Shown: in pieces, positions 53,819-62,918 of the stretch
Position numbering within the stretch: position 1 is the first letter of the stretch
Layout: every line of letters begins with the position of its first letter
NCBI GenBank assembly: GCA_044228685.1
Contig: JBGAUL010000023.1
Coordinates: 15,370 to 79,369 of the forward strand
From: JBBATK01 sp044228685
Lineage (GTDB): Bacteria; Bacteroidota; Ignavibacteria; Kapaibacteriales; NICIL-2
DNA: 64,000 bases
Reading direction: 5' to 3'
The notes under the pieces: generated by a model
Told to the model about the DNA's origin: nothing
The model's input: only the letters and a program-made list of their open reading frames with translations
Database searches by the model: none
Made by a program: the position numbers and the translations under genes

Positions 53819-55909
53819 ATGAAATTTATTCACGCGATACTCGTAGCACTCGGATTAGTGCTGGTAGCGCATACACCATCATACGCGCAGAGTGAGGGCG
53901 GACGCTTAGCGGTCGGCTTCCACGCGGGAATGAATAAGTACTGGGGATCGTTTACAGATAATCAGCTCTGGTTTGGAGGCGATCTCTTTGCGCGTTACAA
54001 CATTATTAGCTCATTGTCTGTGCATGCGACAGCAGGCATCGGTCAAATACGCTACACAAACACACCCGAACAAATCGCAAAGTATCCGGCATACTACTCA
54101 CTCTTCAATGGATCCGTTCCTGCAAAGAGCTTTGTCCGTACTTCGACCTACGAAGGACTACTATCATGGAATCTGTTTCCCAGCGAGAATCTCGTTCCCT
54201 ATCTCTTCGGAGGTGTTGGATACTTGGATTTCAATCCGGTCGAAGACAATGCCAATAAGGCTCTGCCTAACAACGCAGCCGGGAAATACACGCGAACAGC
54301 GATGTACTATCCATTTGGTGGTGGTGTTGAGTTGTACATGAGTGACAATCTCGTATTCAACGCGAAGGTCACCTATCGCATGGGCGTGTCAGCGTGGCTC
54401 GACGACTTGGACCTCAGTGCAGGCAACGGATCAACGGAAACCAAGAAAGATGACTTTGCCACCTTTGCGCTCGGTTTCTCTTACTATATACTCGGTGATG
54501 CAGATCTTGACAAAGACGGTCTGAGCAATTCACGCGAAAAAGCTTTGGGCACAGATCCTCTGAATCCCGATACAGATGCTGACGGACTCAAAGACGGTGA
54601 GGAAGTATATCGCTTTCATACTAATCCGCTGAAATCAGATACTGACGGAGACGGACTGCTCGACGGTGAAGAAGTGATGAAGTACCACACTGATCCTGTT
54701 CGAGAAGACACCGACAATGATGGATTGAAAGACGGCGAAGAAGTCGCGCGTAAAACTGATCCTGTAAAACCCGATAGTGACGACGATGGCCTCTTTGACG
54801 GCGACGAAGTACTGCGCTACAAGACAGATCCTCTGAACGCAGACTCAGATCACGACGGCTTGAATGACGGCGCTGAAGTGAAAGACTATTCCACAGATCC
54901 AGCCAAGGCAGATACTGACGGTGATGGACTTTCCGACGGCGACGAAGTCAATAAATACAAGACGAGTCCAACCAAGACAGACACCGACGGCGATGGTCTT
55001 TTAGATGGTTTGGAAATAACTCAATACAAGACCGATCCTAACAAGGTAGATACTGACAGCGACGGCCTTAACGACGGCGACGAAGTCAACAAGTATCTGA
55101 CCAATCCATCCAAGAGTGACACCGATGGAGACGGCCTCAGTGATGGTGACGAAGTCAAGAAGTACACGACAAATCCAAACATGGTCGACACCGATGGTGA
55201 CGCACTCAAAGACGGCGATGAGATTTCTAAATACAAGACAGATGCAAATAAGAAGGACACTGACGGCGATGGCTTGACTGATGGCGAAGAAGTCAATCAG
55301 TACAAGACTGATCCTCTCAAGAGTGACACCGATGGCGATGGTCTTTCCGACGGTGACGAAGTTCACGGCAAGCATCCGCTTGCTCCTGGACAGAAGACAA
55401 ATCCGTTGCTTGCTGATACCGATGGCGACAAGGTTCCTGACAATGAAGATTATTGTCCGAACATCGCCGGTACGCTTACAGGCGCGAAGAAGGGTTGTCC
55501 GGAAGGACCGAAGATCGGTACCAAAGTCGACTTCCCTGACATCCTCTACATCGTCAACACCGATGAATTCAACTATGATGAACCGGGCACAGCGCCTAGT
55601 CTTACGAAGCTCCTCGCCTACGTCAATCAATGCGACAAACTCGTCGTCTCGATTGAAGGTCACGCTTCAGCCGAAGGCGCAGCTAAGCGCAACCAAGTAC
55701 TCAGTGACCTGCGTGCCAAGAAGGTCCGTCAATGGCTCATCGAACAAGGTGTAAATCCTAACAAGATCCAGGGCACAGTAGGATATGGAACAAGCAAGCC
55801 AAAGGTGCAAGAACCAACAGGCAAGAACACAACCAAGGAAGAACTCGAAGCAGCTCGTAAGCAAAATCGTCGCATCACCGTTGTCGTCGTGAAGACATGC
55901 GATAGCTAA
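53819..55909 (+). CDS. OmpA-family outer-membrane protein with TSP3 calcium-binding repeats
   Basis: A 696-aa protein with AGGAGAG before ATG 53819 and a signal peptide ending 'SYAQ'. Residues ~25-220 form an outer-membrane beta-barrel ('LAVGFHAGMNKYWG', 'LFARYNIISSLSVHATAGIG', 'YLFGGVGYLDF', 'FATFALGFSYYIL'). About thirteen thrombospondin type 3 repeats follow (~225-545), each of ~23 residues with 'DTDGDGLSDGDE'-type Asp-rich calcium loops and 'YKTDP' linkers. The C-terminal ~120 residues are an OmpA peptidoglycan-binding domain ('VSIEGHASAEGAAKRNQVLSD', 'RAKKVRQWLIEQGV', 'RRITVVVVK'). It should bridge the outer membrane and the cell wall with a Ca-stiffened stalk. A strong hairpin terminator follows. 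Confidence 0.95.
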   Translation: MKFIHAILVALGLVLVAHTPSYAQSEGGRLAVGFHAGMNKYWGSFTDNQLWFGGDLFARYNIISSLSVHATAGIGQIRYTNTPEQIAKYPAYYSLFNGSVPAKSFVRTSTYEGLLSWNLFPSENLVPYLFGGVGYLDFNPVEDNANKALPNNAAGKYTRTAMYYPFGGGVELYMSDNLVFNAKVTYRMGVSAWLDDLDLSAGNGSTETKKDDFATFALGFSYYILGDADLDKDGLSNSREKALGTDPLNPDTDADGLKDGEEVYRFHTNPLKSDTDGDGLLDGEEVMKYHTDPVREDTDNDGLKDGEEVARKTDPVKPDSDDDGLFDGDEVLRYKTDPLNADSDHDGLNDGAEVKDYSTDPAKADTDGDGLSDGDEVNKYKTSPTKTDTDGDGLLDGLEITQYKTDPNKVDTDSDGLNDGDEVNKYLTNPSKSDTDGDGLSDGDEVKKYTTNPNMVDTDGDALKDGDEISKYKTDANKKDTDGDGLTDGEEVNQYKTDPLKSDTDGDGLSDGDEVHGKHPLAPGQKTNPLLADTDGDKVPDNEDYCPNIAGTLTGAKKGCPEGPKIGTKVDFPDILYIVNTDEFNYDEPGTAPSLTKLLAYVNQCDKLVVSIEGHASAEGAAKRNQVLSDLRAKKVRQWLIEQGVNPNKIQGTVGYGTSKPKVQEPTGKNTTKEELEAARKQNRRITVVVVKTCDS

Positions 55910-55926
55910 CTCTCACCCACCCACCC

Positions 55927-55964
55927 AAAAAAAGGTGATCGACGAATAGTCGGTCACCTTTTTT
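55927..55964. terminator. Bidirectional Rho-independent terminator
   Basis: AAAAAAAGGTGA(t)CGAC-gaata-GTCG(g)TCACCTTTTTT forms a long stem with A-run and T-run on opposite sides. It lies between the convergent OmpA gene and the GT39-like gene, so it can stop transcription from both. Confidence 0.9.
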
Positions 55965-56001
55965 GTTTATCCAACAGTTCTAAAGATCTTCAGTGCGCAG
56001 C

Positions 56002-57555
56002 TTAAGGTTTTGTCTCTCTGCTCTGATGCACATCATTGCGTTCATACACGATCATGTACTCATCTCTCAAGAGTTGCACATAGGCATGATCGAGAATTGC
56101 ACGCAGAGAATCTCCTTCTGCTTTGCTCAGCGCCATTTCTGATGAAGAATCACTCGCACATACAAAGTAGCGCGCATCAAAGCTAAGCTTGTTCAACCTG
56201 CCGTAATAGCGAATGCGATAGTGATTGAGATTGGATTGAGCGGCCAGCATGAAACGTTGTCCCGCTCCATAAGGTACAAAGAGATCCACAGAGTCAACAT
56301 ACACTCGCTGCGCAAACTCAGCACCAAGCTTCGTTGCAGCCTTGCTAGGAGAGTCGTAGGCTTTCTTAGCATCACTGTAGACAACTACACCTGGCTGATC
56401 AGTGAGAAGTATTAGCACAGGATATGCAAACACTAGGACTGGAAGGCACAGTTTCAGTCCGATGCTGTTGTAGCGCGCAAAGAGCCAATCAAAAATCACC
56501 GCACAAAGCACACTGAAGAGAGTTCCCAGACTTAGGAAGTATCGCCAATTCCACCACCACGTGTCGATTTGTACAAAACCGATGATGATAGCAACAATGT
56601 TGAAGAGAGCCGGTGCGCTGAAAATCATGAGCATGGATGGTAGTTCCGGACGACGCCAGCCAGCGCGTGTAAGGATGATGGACACAAAGCTCGCGAGCAA
56701 GATCACAGGACCATACAACAAGGCGATCGCCTTTATACCAACGGCAAAAGCAGCAATGAGGTTGTCACTGAGTACACTCCTAGCGTGCACAGATCCAATC
56801 GAATAGGTCATGTGCGCAAAGGCCAATGCATCACCGTATTCAGAGTAGTTCCACAAGAACCATGCAGTGGGTCCGACACAACTACTGAAAGCAAGCGCGA
56901 GGTACAACATGCCGCTTCTCCGCTCTCCGACTTTGACCTGCCGCACGGCCACAGCTAACAAATACAGAAAGAGTATTGGAACCAGAGCCCAGGCCTCGTA
57001 TCTACACAAAGTCGCGGCGCTCAATGATGCGATTACACTCAGCATCCAACTTGTCTTTTCTTCTTGCAAAAAGCGCACAAAGCAGAATGCTGCAAGTACG
57101 ACGAAGAAGAGCAGCGTCATCTCGTTCATCGGCGTGAGGGCGATGTACACAAGATTTGGATTGGCGAAGCAGAGTAGACTTGCAATTAGGGAGCTGAGCG
57201 GACTACATCCACATCGACGGAGAATAGCGTTAAAGAGCAATGCGCTGCTCAGGAGCATCAGTGTCCCGGGAATGACTGCGGACAGACCGTGGAAGAACAG
57301 ATAGTCTGATGCAACGAAGGGTATGAGCAGAATATGCGGCAGCGGCAACCACACAGTACCCATACTATGCAAGCCGGTTTGTTGGGAGTCGATGTATTGT
57401 CGTGCGCGTACCAGATGCGCAGCAGCGTCACCAAAGTACAGAATTGACTGTGGATCCAGGCTAAGAAGGAGCGCCGCACTGTATACACATGCGATGCTTA
57501 TGAGAAGGACGAGTACTCGAGAGTAGAGGTCGAATGACGAAAATCGCCTTTTCAT
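56002..57555 (-). CDS. Membrane glycosyltransferase, GT39/ArnT-like (PMT superfamily)
   Basis: A 517-aa multi-spanning protein from ATG 57555 (MKRRFSSFDLYSRVLV); a TTG three codons upstream is possible. It has about ten membrane helices. The first periplasmic loop has 'YFGDAAAHLVRARQYIDS', matching the acidic 'D..H...A' sugar-phosphate binding motif of GT-C enzymes of the GT39/83 type, followed by 'GTVWLPLPHILLIPF'. Such enzymes move sugars from polyprenyl-phosphate carriers to proteins or lipids on the outer face of the inner membrane. The C-terminal ~110 residues lie in the periplasm. It converges with the OmpA gene. A DNA-neighbour partner is not evident. The acceptor is unknown. Confidence 0.82.
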   Translation of the reverse strand: MKRRFSSFDLYSRVLVLLISIACVYSAALLLSLDPQSILYFGDAAAHLVRARQYIDSQQTGLHSMGTVWLPLPHILLIPFVASDYLFFHGLSAVIPGTLMLLSSALLFNAILRRCGCSPLSSLIASLLCFANPNLVYIALTPMNEMTLLFFVVLAAFCFVRFLQEEKTSWMLSVIASLSAATLCRYEAWALVPILFLYLLAVAVRQVKVGERRSGMLYLALAFSSCVGPTAWFLWNYSEYGDALAFAHMTYSIGSVHARSVLSDNLIAAFAVGIKAIALLYGPVILLASFVSIILTRAGWRRPELPSMLMIFSAPALFNIVAIIIGFVQIDTWWWNWRYFLSLGTLFSVLCAVIFDWLFARYNSIGLKLCLPVLVFAYPVLILLTDQPGVVVYSDAKKAYDSPSKAATKLGAEFAQRVYVDSVDLFVPYGAGQRFMLAAQSNLNHYRIRYYGRLNKLSFDARYFVCASDSSSEMALSKAEGDSLRAILDHAYVQLLRDEYMIVYERNDVHQSRETKP

Positions 57556-57764
57556 AATATTCAAATACCGAGGTGTACCTACATGACAGTGTTAAGTTTC
57601 TCTCAACTAACGGTCGATGCCAAAGCTACGCACTTTGCAATGCCCAAATTGAATACTGATCACACTTTAATTTCGAAGGTGTAAATCATGTAAGGTTGAC
57701 AGTGCAAGACGTAATGAACAGCTCCTCCAATTGTGCGATCTTGTCACTCACTAACAACCTCATC

Positions 57765-57920
57765 ATGGGAAATCTCCTATACATTATTGCTGTCATACTT
57801 GTTATCGCTTGGCTTGTAGGATTCTTAGGTTACAGCGCCGGTGGGTTGATACATATACTGCTTGTTATTGCAGTAATTGTTGTTTTGTTGCGCGTAATTC
57901 AAGGACGCAAGCCTCTTTGA
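57765..57920 (+). CDS. Lmo0937-type small membrane protein
   Basis: A 51-aa protein from ATG 57765 (MGNLLYIIAVILVIAWLVGF). Two membrane helices flank 'LGYSAGGLIHILLVIAVIVVLLRVIQGRK', the Lmo0937/DUF5670 signature (the GGxIHxLLVIAxIVVLxR pattern). The family is a stress-associated small membrane protein with unknown function, often seen near other envelope-stress genes. The open frame upstream to 57696 adds a hydrophilic stretch unlike the family. A stem-like TTGAATATTCAA repeat overlaps the stop codon. Confidence 0.88.
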   Translation: MGNLLYIIAVILVIAWLVGFLGYSAGGLIHILLVIAVIVVLLRVIQGRKPL

Positions 57921-58538
57921 ATATTCAAGAGAATAGTTTGATAGTGAATTAAGATAGATTAGTCGGGATCTTTGCTACACAATCGATTCCTGCCACGCAT
58001 GACCGGGCCTGACGCTACATCCATTCTGCATATACACTACTTTGTATGCAGTAGCGGTCAACGATGATTATTCACGTGATTTCTTGTTGGCTTGTTCAGG
58101 CCTCATCATCGTTTGTCTCGATTATTAGAGACAATTGCTTTATAACGCTGAAGACTGTCACAAGTACGAGCAACCCGATAGACGTCAAGAGCTTCTGTCT
58201 GTTCGCTTGGCAACTATCAACAGCTCCTTTAAAAATTCCCATAGATAGTGTAGTTTTTAAGCTCAAGCGCCGCGAGAGAGAACACATACGCCACTAATGG
58301 CGCTAACTTGCACGCAAGCATTGCATCATTGTGGCGAGCTACCGAGAACACAGGGATTTCATGCCTGGATAAATTGGAACTAGCATTGTTGTTGCGAGTC
58401 GGCGTTTTTCGAGAATACTCCAGAGAAGTAACAATTGATAGTTGGACGAGAGTAATGTCGTTGAGACACCAAAGCATAGGCACGGCACGACATAATTTTT
58501 TTACGATTCGTTATTAGTTGTATGCCGGTTTTCAACTT
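57921..58538. other. Intergenic region upstream of the AraC gene
   Basis: 618 bp between the Lmo0937-like gene and the AraC-type regulator. The only candidate gene is a small minus-strand membrane frame (58096-58242), listed separately. The AraC promoter should be near its right end. Confidence 0.4.
58096..58242 (-). CDS. Possible small membrane protein
   Basis: A 48-aa minus-strand frame from ATG 58242: 'MGIFKGAVDSCQANRQKL' then a hydrophobic helix (LLTSIGLLVLVTVFSVIK) and an acidic end. It looks like the small membrane proteins nearby, but there is no Shine-Dalgarno and no family match, so it may be chance. Confidence 0.3.
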   Translation of the reverse strand: MGIFKGAVDSCQANRQKLLTSIGLLVLVTVFSVIKQLSLIIETNDDEA

Positions 58539-59099
58539 ATGAAGCTATTTATTAAGAATATGGTTAGTCTGAGGTGCAAGCTCATGGTTCGAGCAGAACT
58601 CGAAAATGTTGGCCTGCATCCTATTACCGTTGAATTAGGTGAAGTGGAAATTCAAAATCCGGAGTCTGAAGATCAACTGGCAAAGCTTAAGACAGCTCTG
58701 CAACGATCTGGATTAGAACTCATGGACGACAAGAAAGCTATCCTGATAGAGAAGATCAAAAACATTGTCGTCGAACTTGTGCATTACTCAGAAGAAATAC
58801 CGCGCGTCAATTTTTCGACCTACTTGAGCGACAAACTCGGATTGAACTACAACTATCTTTCAAATCTGTTTTCCGAAGTCAAGGGAACAACAATTGAGCA
58901 CTACATCATCTCTCACAAAATCGAACGTGCCAAAGAACTTCTCATCTACGATCAACTAACGCTCACCGAGATTGCATTTCAATTGCACTACAGCAGCGTT
59001 GCCCATCTTTCCTACCAATTCAAGCGCGTTACCTGGCTGACGCCATCTCATTTCAAGAAGATGAAGAACAAGAGATTGACCGCTCTTGAGGATCTATAG
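58539..59099 (+). CDS. AraC-type regulator with HMA-like N-terminus
   Basis: A 186-aa protein from ATG 58539 (MKLFIKNMVSLRCKLMV). In Bacteroidota a known ~190-aa family begins 'MKLxIKNMVCxRC', reminiscent of a heavy-metal-associated fold, then 'LGLHPxxVELGEVE' and an AraC/XylS DNA-binding domain (~85-180). Here the first Cys of the CxxC is Ser, so metal or redox sensing through that pair is doubtful. The DNA-binding domain is complete: 'FSTYLSDKLGLNYNYLSNLFSEVKGTTIEHYIISHKI' in parts, 'LTLTEIAFQLHYSSVAHLSYQFKRV'. The usual 'TGLTPS' reads 'TWLTPS'. It lies upstream of the cupin gene on the same strand, a likely target. Confidence 0.88.
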   Translation: MKLFIKNMVSLRCKLMVRAELENVGLHPITVELGEVEIQNPESEDQLAKLKTALQRSGLELMDDKKAILIEKIKNIVVELVHYSEEIPRVNFSTYLSDKLGLNYNYLSNLFSEVKGTTIEHYIISHKIERAKELLIYDQLTLTEIAFQLHYSSVAHLSYQFKRVTWLTPSHFKKMKNKRLTALEDL

Positions 59100-59180
59100 C
59101 GCAGTTCTCAACTCTGCACAAGCTCAATCAGTAAAACATGCAATGCATAGTTGAAGAAACATAAGACGAGCCGTTATCCA

Positions 59181-59582
59181 ATGACGATCTTTGTATCGGA
59201 AGAAGAAGAATACACAGCGAGGCATATTATGTTGAATCCGGCAGAAAAAGGCGAACTTGAAAAAGCAAAAATCCACATCATCGTGGAGATTATTGAATAC
59301 GTTCCGAACGCAGTATTAAGCAAGACTATTATCAAAAAATCAACCGGTAATATTTCTGTCTCGTCGTTCGACGCAGGAGAAGAACAAGCTGCGAAGACAT
59401 CGCCCTTCGACACCTTCATCCAGATAATTGATGGTTCTGCAGAACTCATGATCAATGAAAAGCGCTTCCGTCTCAACTTGGGAGAAGGCATTATCATCCC
59501 TGCACATACAACGCATACATTCAATGCGAACGAACAGTTTAAGATGATCTCAACAATCATCAAGAGTGGCTACGAAGACTAG
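59181..59582 (+). CDS. Cupin-domain protein
   Basis: A 133-aa protein, ATG 59181 (alternatives: TTG 59151, ATG 59229). The double-stranded beta-helix core is 'LSKTIIKKSTGNISVSSFDAGEE', 'SPFDTFIQIIDGSAELMINEKRFRLNLGEGIIIPAHTTHTFNAN', 'KMISTIIKSGYED'. The second cupin motif keeps a His (HTTH), but the first motif has 'EEQAAKTSP' instead of the usual His-rich E/H pattern, so the metal site may be incomplete. Small cupins of this kind often follow stress regulators. It is 81 nt after the AraC gene on the same strand, probably one unit. Function unknown. Confidence 0.82.
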   Translation: MTIFVSEEEEYTARHIMLNPAEKGELEKAKIHIIVEIIEYVPNAVLSKTIIKKSTGNISVSSFDAGEEQAAKTSPFDTFIQIIDGSAELMINEKRFRLNLGEGIIIPAHTTHTFNANEQFKMISTIIKSGYED

Positions 59583-59830
59583 AAGTACTGGCTTTAGTAC
59601 AGCGTGTTGATGAAATCACACACGTCACTCCTCTTCCAAAACGTCCGACAGTTTCCGCACTTCGCTTCTATGCATTGAAGCTGACCGCTGTATTTCATCG
59701 TGACATTACTTGATACGCTCGCTCAGCAAGACGCGAAGCCGAGAGCGCGCGTGCTCAGAAACGAAGAGTCTCCGGTCTAATACGACACACACATCGACTA
59801 CAACAGTTACTCATTACTAAAGGAATCACA

Positions 59831-60325
59831 GTGAAAAAGCTCATCGTTCTATGTCTCATTATCATAGGCAGCGCTCAAATAACATTTGCTCAGGGTCCGG
59901 AAGGTCGAAGCTTCGGACTTGGAGTTGTACTCGGCGAACCGTATGGCGCCACTTCAAAAATCTGGACCACGAACACAAACGCATTTGCGATCTCGGTGGG
60001 TGGTTCATACTATGGTGCACTTCGCATCGGCATGGACTACCTCTGGCATTTCAATTCGTTTAATTCATCTCAATGGAACTTCTACGCCGGACCCGGTCTG
60101 GTTCTTGGCTTCGGTAGCCTGCACGATGGTTGGTGGTACAGTCATGATCGTTGGATCCGTCAAGATGCTTCCATGGGCGTCGCAGTTCGTGGTGTCTTTG
60201 GCGTCGACTTCATGCCTCGAAATTCCCCCATTGAATTCTTCATGGAGGCTGGTCCACTAATCAACGTCTCGCCTGGCAGTTTTAGCGCTGTGGACTTCGC
60301 ATTTGGTGTGCGCGTATATCCTTAA
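59831..60325 (+). CDS. Exported DUF3996-like outer-membrane protein
   Basis: A 164-aa protein from GTG 59831, with AAAGGAA upstream, and a signal peptide ending near 'TFAQ'. The mature part is a small barrel: 'RSFGLGVVLGEPYGATSKIW', 'AFAISVGGSYYGALRIGMDYLWHFNSF', 'WNFYAGPGLVLGFG', 'MEAGPLINVSPGSFSAVDFAFGVRVYP'. The 'GxGxxxGEPxGxTxK' start and 'DYLWH' are DUF3996 signatures. Likely an outer-membrane protein of unknown role. A hairpin terminator follows directly. Confidence 0.85.
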   Translation: MKKLIVLCLIIIGSAQITFAQGPEGRSFGLGVVLGEPYGATSKIWTTNTNAFAISVGGSYYGALRIGMDYLWHFNSFNSSQWNFYAGPGLVLGFGSLHDGWWYSHDRWIRQDASMGVAVRGVFGVDFMPRNSPIEFFMEAGPLINVSPGSFSAVDFAFGVRVYP

Positions 60326-60353
60326 GCTCCAATCCTCATAATCGTGGACGAGC

Positions 60354-60393
60354 CGGCACGAATCTCAATCACCACTGAGATTCGTTGCCGTTT
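60354..60393 (+). terminator. Probable Rho-independent terminator
   Basis: CGGC-ACGAATCTCA and TGAGATTCGT-T-GCCG form a 14-bp stem with one bulge and an 8-nt loop, then TTTG. It lies 29 nt after the DUF3996-like gene. It also overlaps the TTG at 60385, arguing that this is not the start of the next gene. Confidence 0.7.
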
Positions 60394-60405
60394 GTAGTCA
60401 AAACG

Positions 60406-61545
60406 ATGCACTCCTATAACTCACGACTTCATCACTTTCGACTCATCATCTTGTTCAACTCAATTGAAAAAACCGGCTTCAGTAGCGGCGTCCACTTTCT
60501 TGTGGTCGTCGCTTCACTGTTTGTCATCATCGGCGGTATCAACCTTGCTCATGCGGTGCTTACACCACTTCTCATCTCAGGCTTTCTCTCGGTTCTTGGT
60601 GCTCCAATCGTAAGCTGGATGCGCCGACGTCGTGTTCCTCTGAGTATCGCAGTTCTTCTTGTCATTACACTAATAATTCTTGTGATTGCTCTCATTGCTT
60701 TCATTGTTGTTGCGTCTGCGAACAATTTTCTGAGTTCATTACCTGAATACCAGAACAAGCTAAACGAACAAATGATGGTCTTGACATCGGCTTTGGCGAG
60801 TCGAGGAATTATCATGAGCAACGACGTTCTTCAACACGCTTTGAGCGGCGATCCTTTCAGGGGCTTTGCCACTGATCTCATTGGAGGCTTTGGATCGATG
60901 TTGTCATTGCTTGTGTTGGTTTTGCTGACAGTTTCTTTTGTACTTCTCGAGACAACCAGTTTTCGTGACAAGATTCGCGCTGCTGTCGGCGACTCCCGTG
61001 CAGCCTTTCCAACCTTCACAAAGCTGGTTACGGAAATGCGGCGCTATATGATTTATCAAACGATCATCGGCTTGCTGACCGGAAGTGTGGTTGCGATTTG
61101 GCTAAGCATTCTCGGAGTTGATTACGCACTGTTCCTTGGTTTGCTATCATTTCTCTTATGCTACGTCCCGAATGTCGGGTCCGCAATCTCACTAGTACCG
61201 ACCATCGCAGTGAGCTTCATTCAGTTTGGCATAGGACGTACTTTTGTCGTGGGTCTGGGTTACTTAGTACTGACTTTTGTTTTGGGCAGCGTTATACAAC
61301 CGCGCCTGATGGGACACCGTCTAGGACTCTCAACACTGGTCGTCTTCCTCTCCCTACTTGTCTGGGGCAGCGTGCTGGGAGTGATTGGAATGGTGCTTTG
61401 CGTGCCCTTGACAATGGTATTGAAATTCGGTCTCGAAAGTAGCGACAACACTCGCTGGATTGCGAGTCTTCTGGCAAGCGATGTCGTGAAGCCAGTTAAT
61501 CCTCGTATCGATCCAGTTCACATTGATGTTGACCCAATTACATGA
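60406..61545 (+). CDS. AI-2E/YhhT-type membrane transporter family protein
   Basis: A 379-aa protein from ATG 60406 with about eight membrane helices and the AI-2E (PF01594) pattern: 'AHAVLTPLLISGFLSVLGAPIVSWMRRRRVPLS' in parts, a soluble segment 'SLPEYQNKLNEQMMVL', 'RRYMIYQTIIGLLTGSVV', 'ALFLGLLSFLLCYVPNVGSAIS' and 'FVLGSVIQPRLMGHRLGLS'. The 'YVPNVGS' and 'QPRLMG' motifs are diagnostic. The family was named for autoinducer-2 export but members also act in Na+/H+ or other transport, so I give no gene symbol. Its stop (TGA) overlaps the ATG of the AsmA-like gene (ATGA), which means translational coupling. Confidence 0.9.
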   Translation: MHSYNSRLHHFRLIILFNSIEKTGFSSGVHFLVVVASLFVIIGGINLAHAVLTPLLISGFLSVLGAPIVSWMRRRRVPLSIAVLLVITLIILVIALIAFIVVASANNFLSSLPEYQNKLNEQMMVLTSALASRGIIMSNDVLQHALSGDPFRGFATDLIGGFGSMLSLLVLVLLTVSFVLLETTSFRDKIRAAVGDSRAAFPTFTKLVTEMRRYMIYQTIIGLLTGSVVAIWLSILGVDYALFLGLLSFLLCYVPNVGSAISLVPTIAVSFIQFGIGRTFVVGLGYLVLTFVLGSVIQPRLMGHRLGLSTLVVFLSLLVWGSVLGVIGMVLCVPLTMVLKFGLESSDNTRWIASLLASDVVKPVNPRIDPVHIDVDPIT

Positions 61546-62918
61546 CAAAACTCGCTCCACCTCTTAGAACCAAACCCTACTTGATCGTACGTCTCTTCAA
61601 GTATTTGATTTTTTCAATAATCTTCTTCGGAATCGCTGTTGTTTCGCTCGTCTTGATCTATCGAGACTACCTCATGGCGCATATAATTCAACCGCAGATT
61701 GCACTCTCAATTGAAAGCGTTTTGCCTCAGTACAAGGTGAACCTTGGTGCCTTACACTACAGCTTCTCGGATAGTTTTGTGAGCTGCGATAGCGTTCTCT
61801 TGCAGGCCAAAGACAACAGCCTGAATGTCACGTTCGAAGAGTGTCTCATAAGCGACGTCGACTGGTTTGCAATTGTTGGTCTAGGCAAGCACACTATCGG
61901 CGCTCAACTCTGGCGATCCGTCAGTGTCAAACATACTTCAGTCGAGTTGCTAAGCTCAGGCTACGTATGCGGCGGCGACTTACTCCGTCTGAATATGAAG
62001 GATTCATCCTTATCAATTCAGAACGCTTATTACAGACCTCAGCTTGATGATGAAGCATACTTCGATAAACTCAAAACTCGTAAGTGTCGATATCGGGCAA
62101 CAATCCCCCAGCTTCACATCGACGGACTCAATGTTCAGAAACTCATTGAGGCTCGCTCCAACACTGCTCGTTCCTTACACGTTAATGACTTGAGCCTAGA
62201 TGTTGCGCTGCGCAAGTATATGCCATCAGATACGCAAACGACTCGCACGCCTATGCCCGTCGAACAATTGGCAGCGTTGCAACAGTGGCTGCGCATAGAT
62301 TCGGTAGTTGTCACTGTGCAAGAACTGCGGTACAGCGAGCAATTCAAGAAGCGCGGTCCGGAAGCATTTGTGACCTTTAACCGCATTGCCGCACTTGTTA
62401 CGAACATTGATAATCGTCCGACCCTCGACTCGTCAATTCATATTGAAGCGCAAGGCTATCTAATGGACAACGGACTGATGAAGGTAAAACTTGATATGCC
62501 ATTTACTCCACAAGATTTCAGCATGCACGTATCCGGTTCACTCTCGTCGATGAACCTTAAGCTCATGAACAACTTTGTCGAAGTAGCTGAACATCGTCGC
62601 ATTAGTGATGGAGTGTTCAAAGGTGCGCAGTACACATTTGATGCAAAAGATGGCCGATCCCGAGGAACTGTAGCGATGCAATACAAGGATCTCTATGTGA
62701 AACTTCTGGATAAGAAAAACGGAAGCGAGAAGGGACTTGGCAATCGCATCACCTCATTTTTGGCAAACCTTTTAGTCCTGCATAGTTCAAATCTCCCAGA
62801 GAAGGGTGGAGCTTATCGCGTCGGCAAGGTTGCTTATACGCGTCAACAAAACGACACTTTTGTTCAGTTCATTTGGTACTCGCTGAGCGGTGCTATTGGT
62901 CCTATTGTGGGTTTTTGA
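61542..62918 (+). CDS. AsmA/DUF748-like membrane-anchored protein
   Basis: A 458-aa protein that starts in an ATGA overlap with the AI-2E gene. One membrane helix near the N-terminus (YLIFSIIFFGIAVVSLVLIY) anchors a long strand-rich periplasmic part: 'IESVLPQYKVNLGALHYSFSDSFV', 'LNVTFEECLISDVDWF', 'FVTFNRIAALVTNIDNR' and a final region 'VSGSLSSMNLKLMNNFVEV', 'ISDGVFKGAQYTFDAKDGRSRGTVAMQYKDLYVKLLDK' in parts. That end resembles AsmA/DUF748-type bridge-like lipid-transfer proteins. Coupling to a transporter gene suggests a joint envelope role. The family call is moderate. Confidence 0.75.
   Translation: MTKLAPPLRTKPYLIVRLFKYLIFSIIFFGIAVVSLVLIYRDYLMAHIIQPQIALSIESVLPQYKVNLGALHYSFSDSFVSCDSVLLQAKDNSLNVTFEECLISDVDWFAIVGLGKHTIGAQLWRSVSVKHTSVELLSSGYVCGGDLLRLNMKDSSLSIQNAYYRPQLDDEAYFDKLKTRKCRYRATIPQLHIDGLNVQKLIEARSNTARSLHVNDLSLDVALRKYMPSDTQTTRTPMPVEQLAALQQWLRIDSVVVTVQELRYSEQFKKRGPEAFVTFNRIAALVTNIDNRPTLDSSIHIEAQGYLMDNGLMKVKLDMPFTPQDFSMHVSGSLSSMNLKLMNNFVEVAEHRRISDGVFKGAQYTFDAKDGRSRGTVAMQYKDLYVKLLDKKNGSEKGLGNRITSFLANLLVLHSSNLPEKGGAYRVGKVAYTRQQNDTFVQFIWYSLSGAIGPIVGF

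Noticed and set aside
55001..55663. 220-codon minus-strand open frame
   Set aside because: It is antisense to the regular TSP3 repeats of the OmpA gene; the repeat DNA keeps this frame open.
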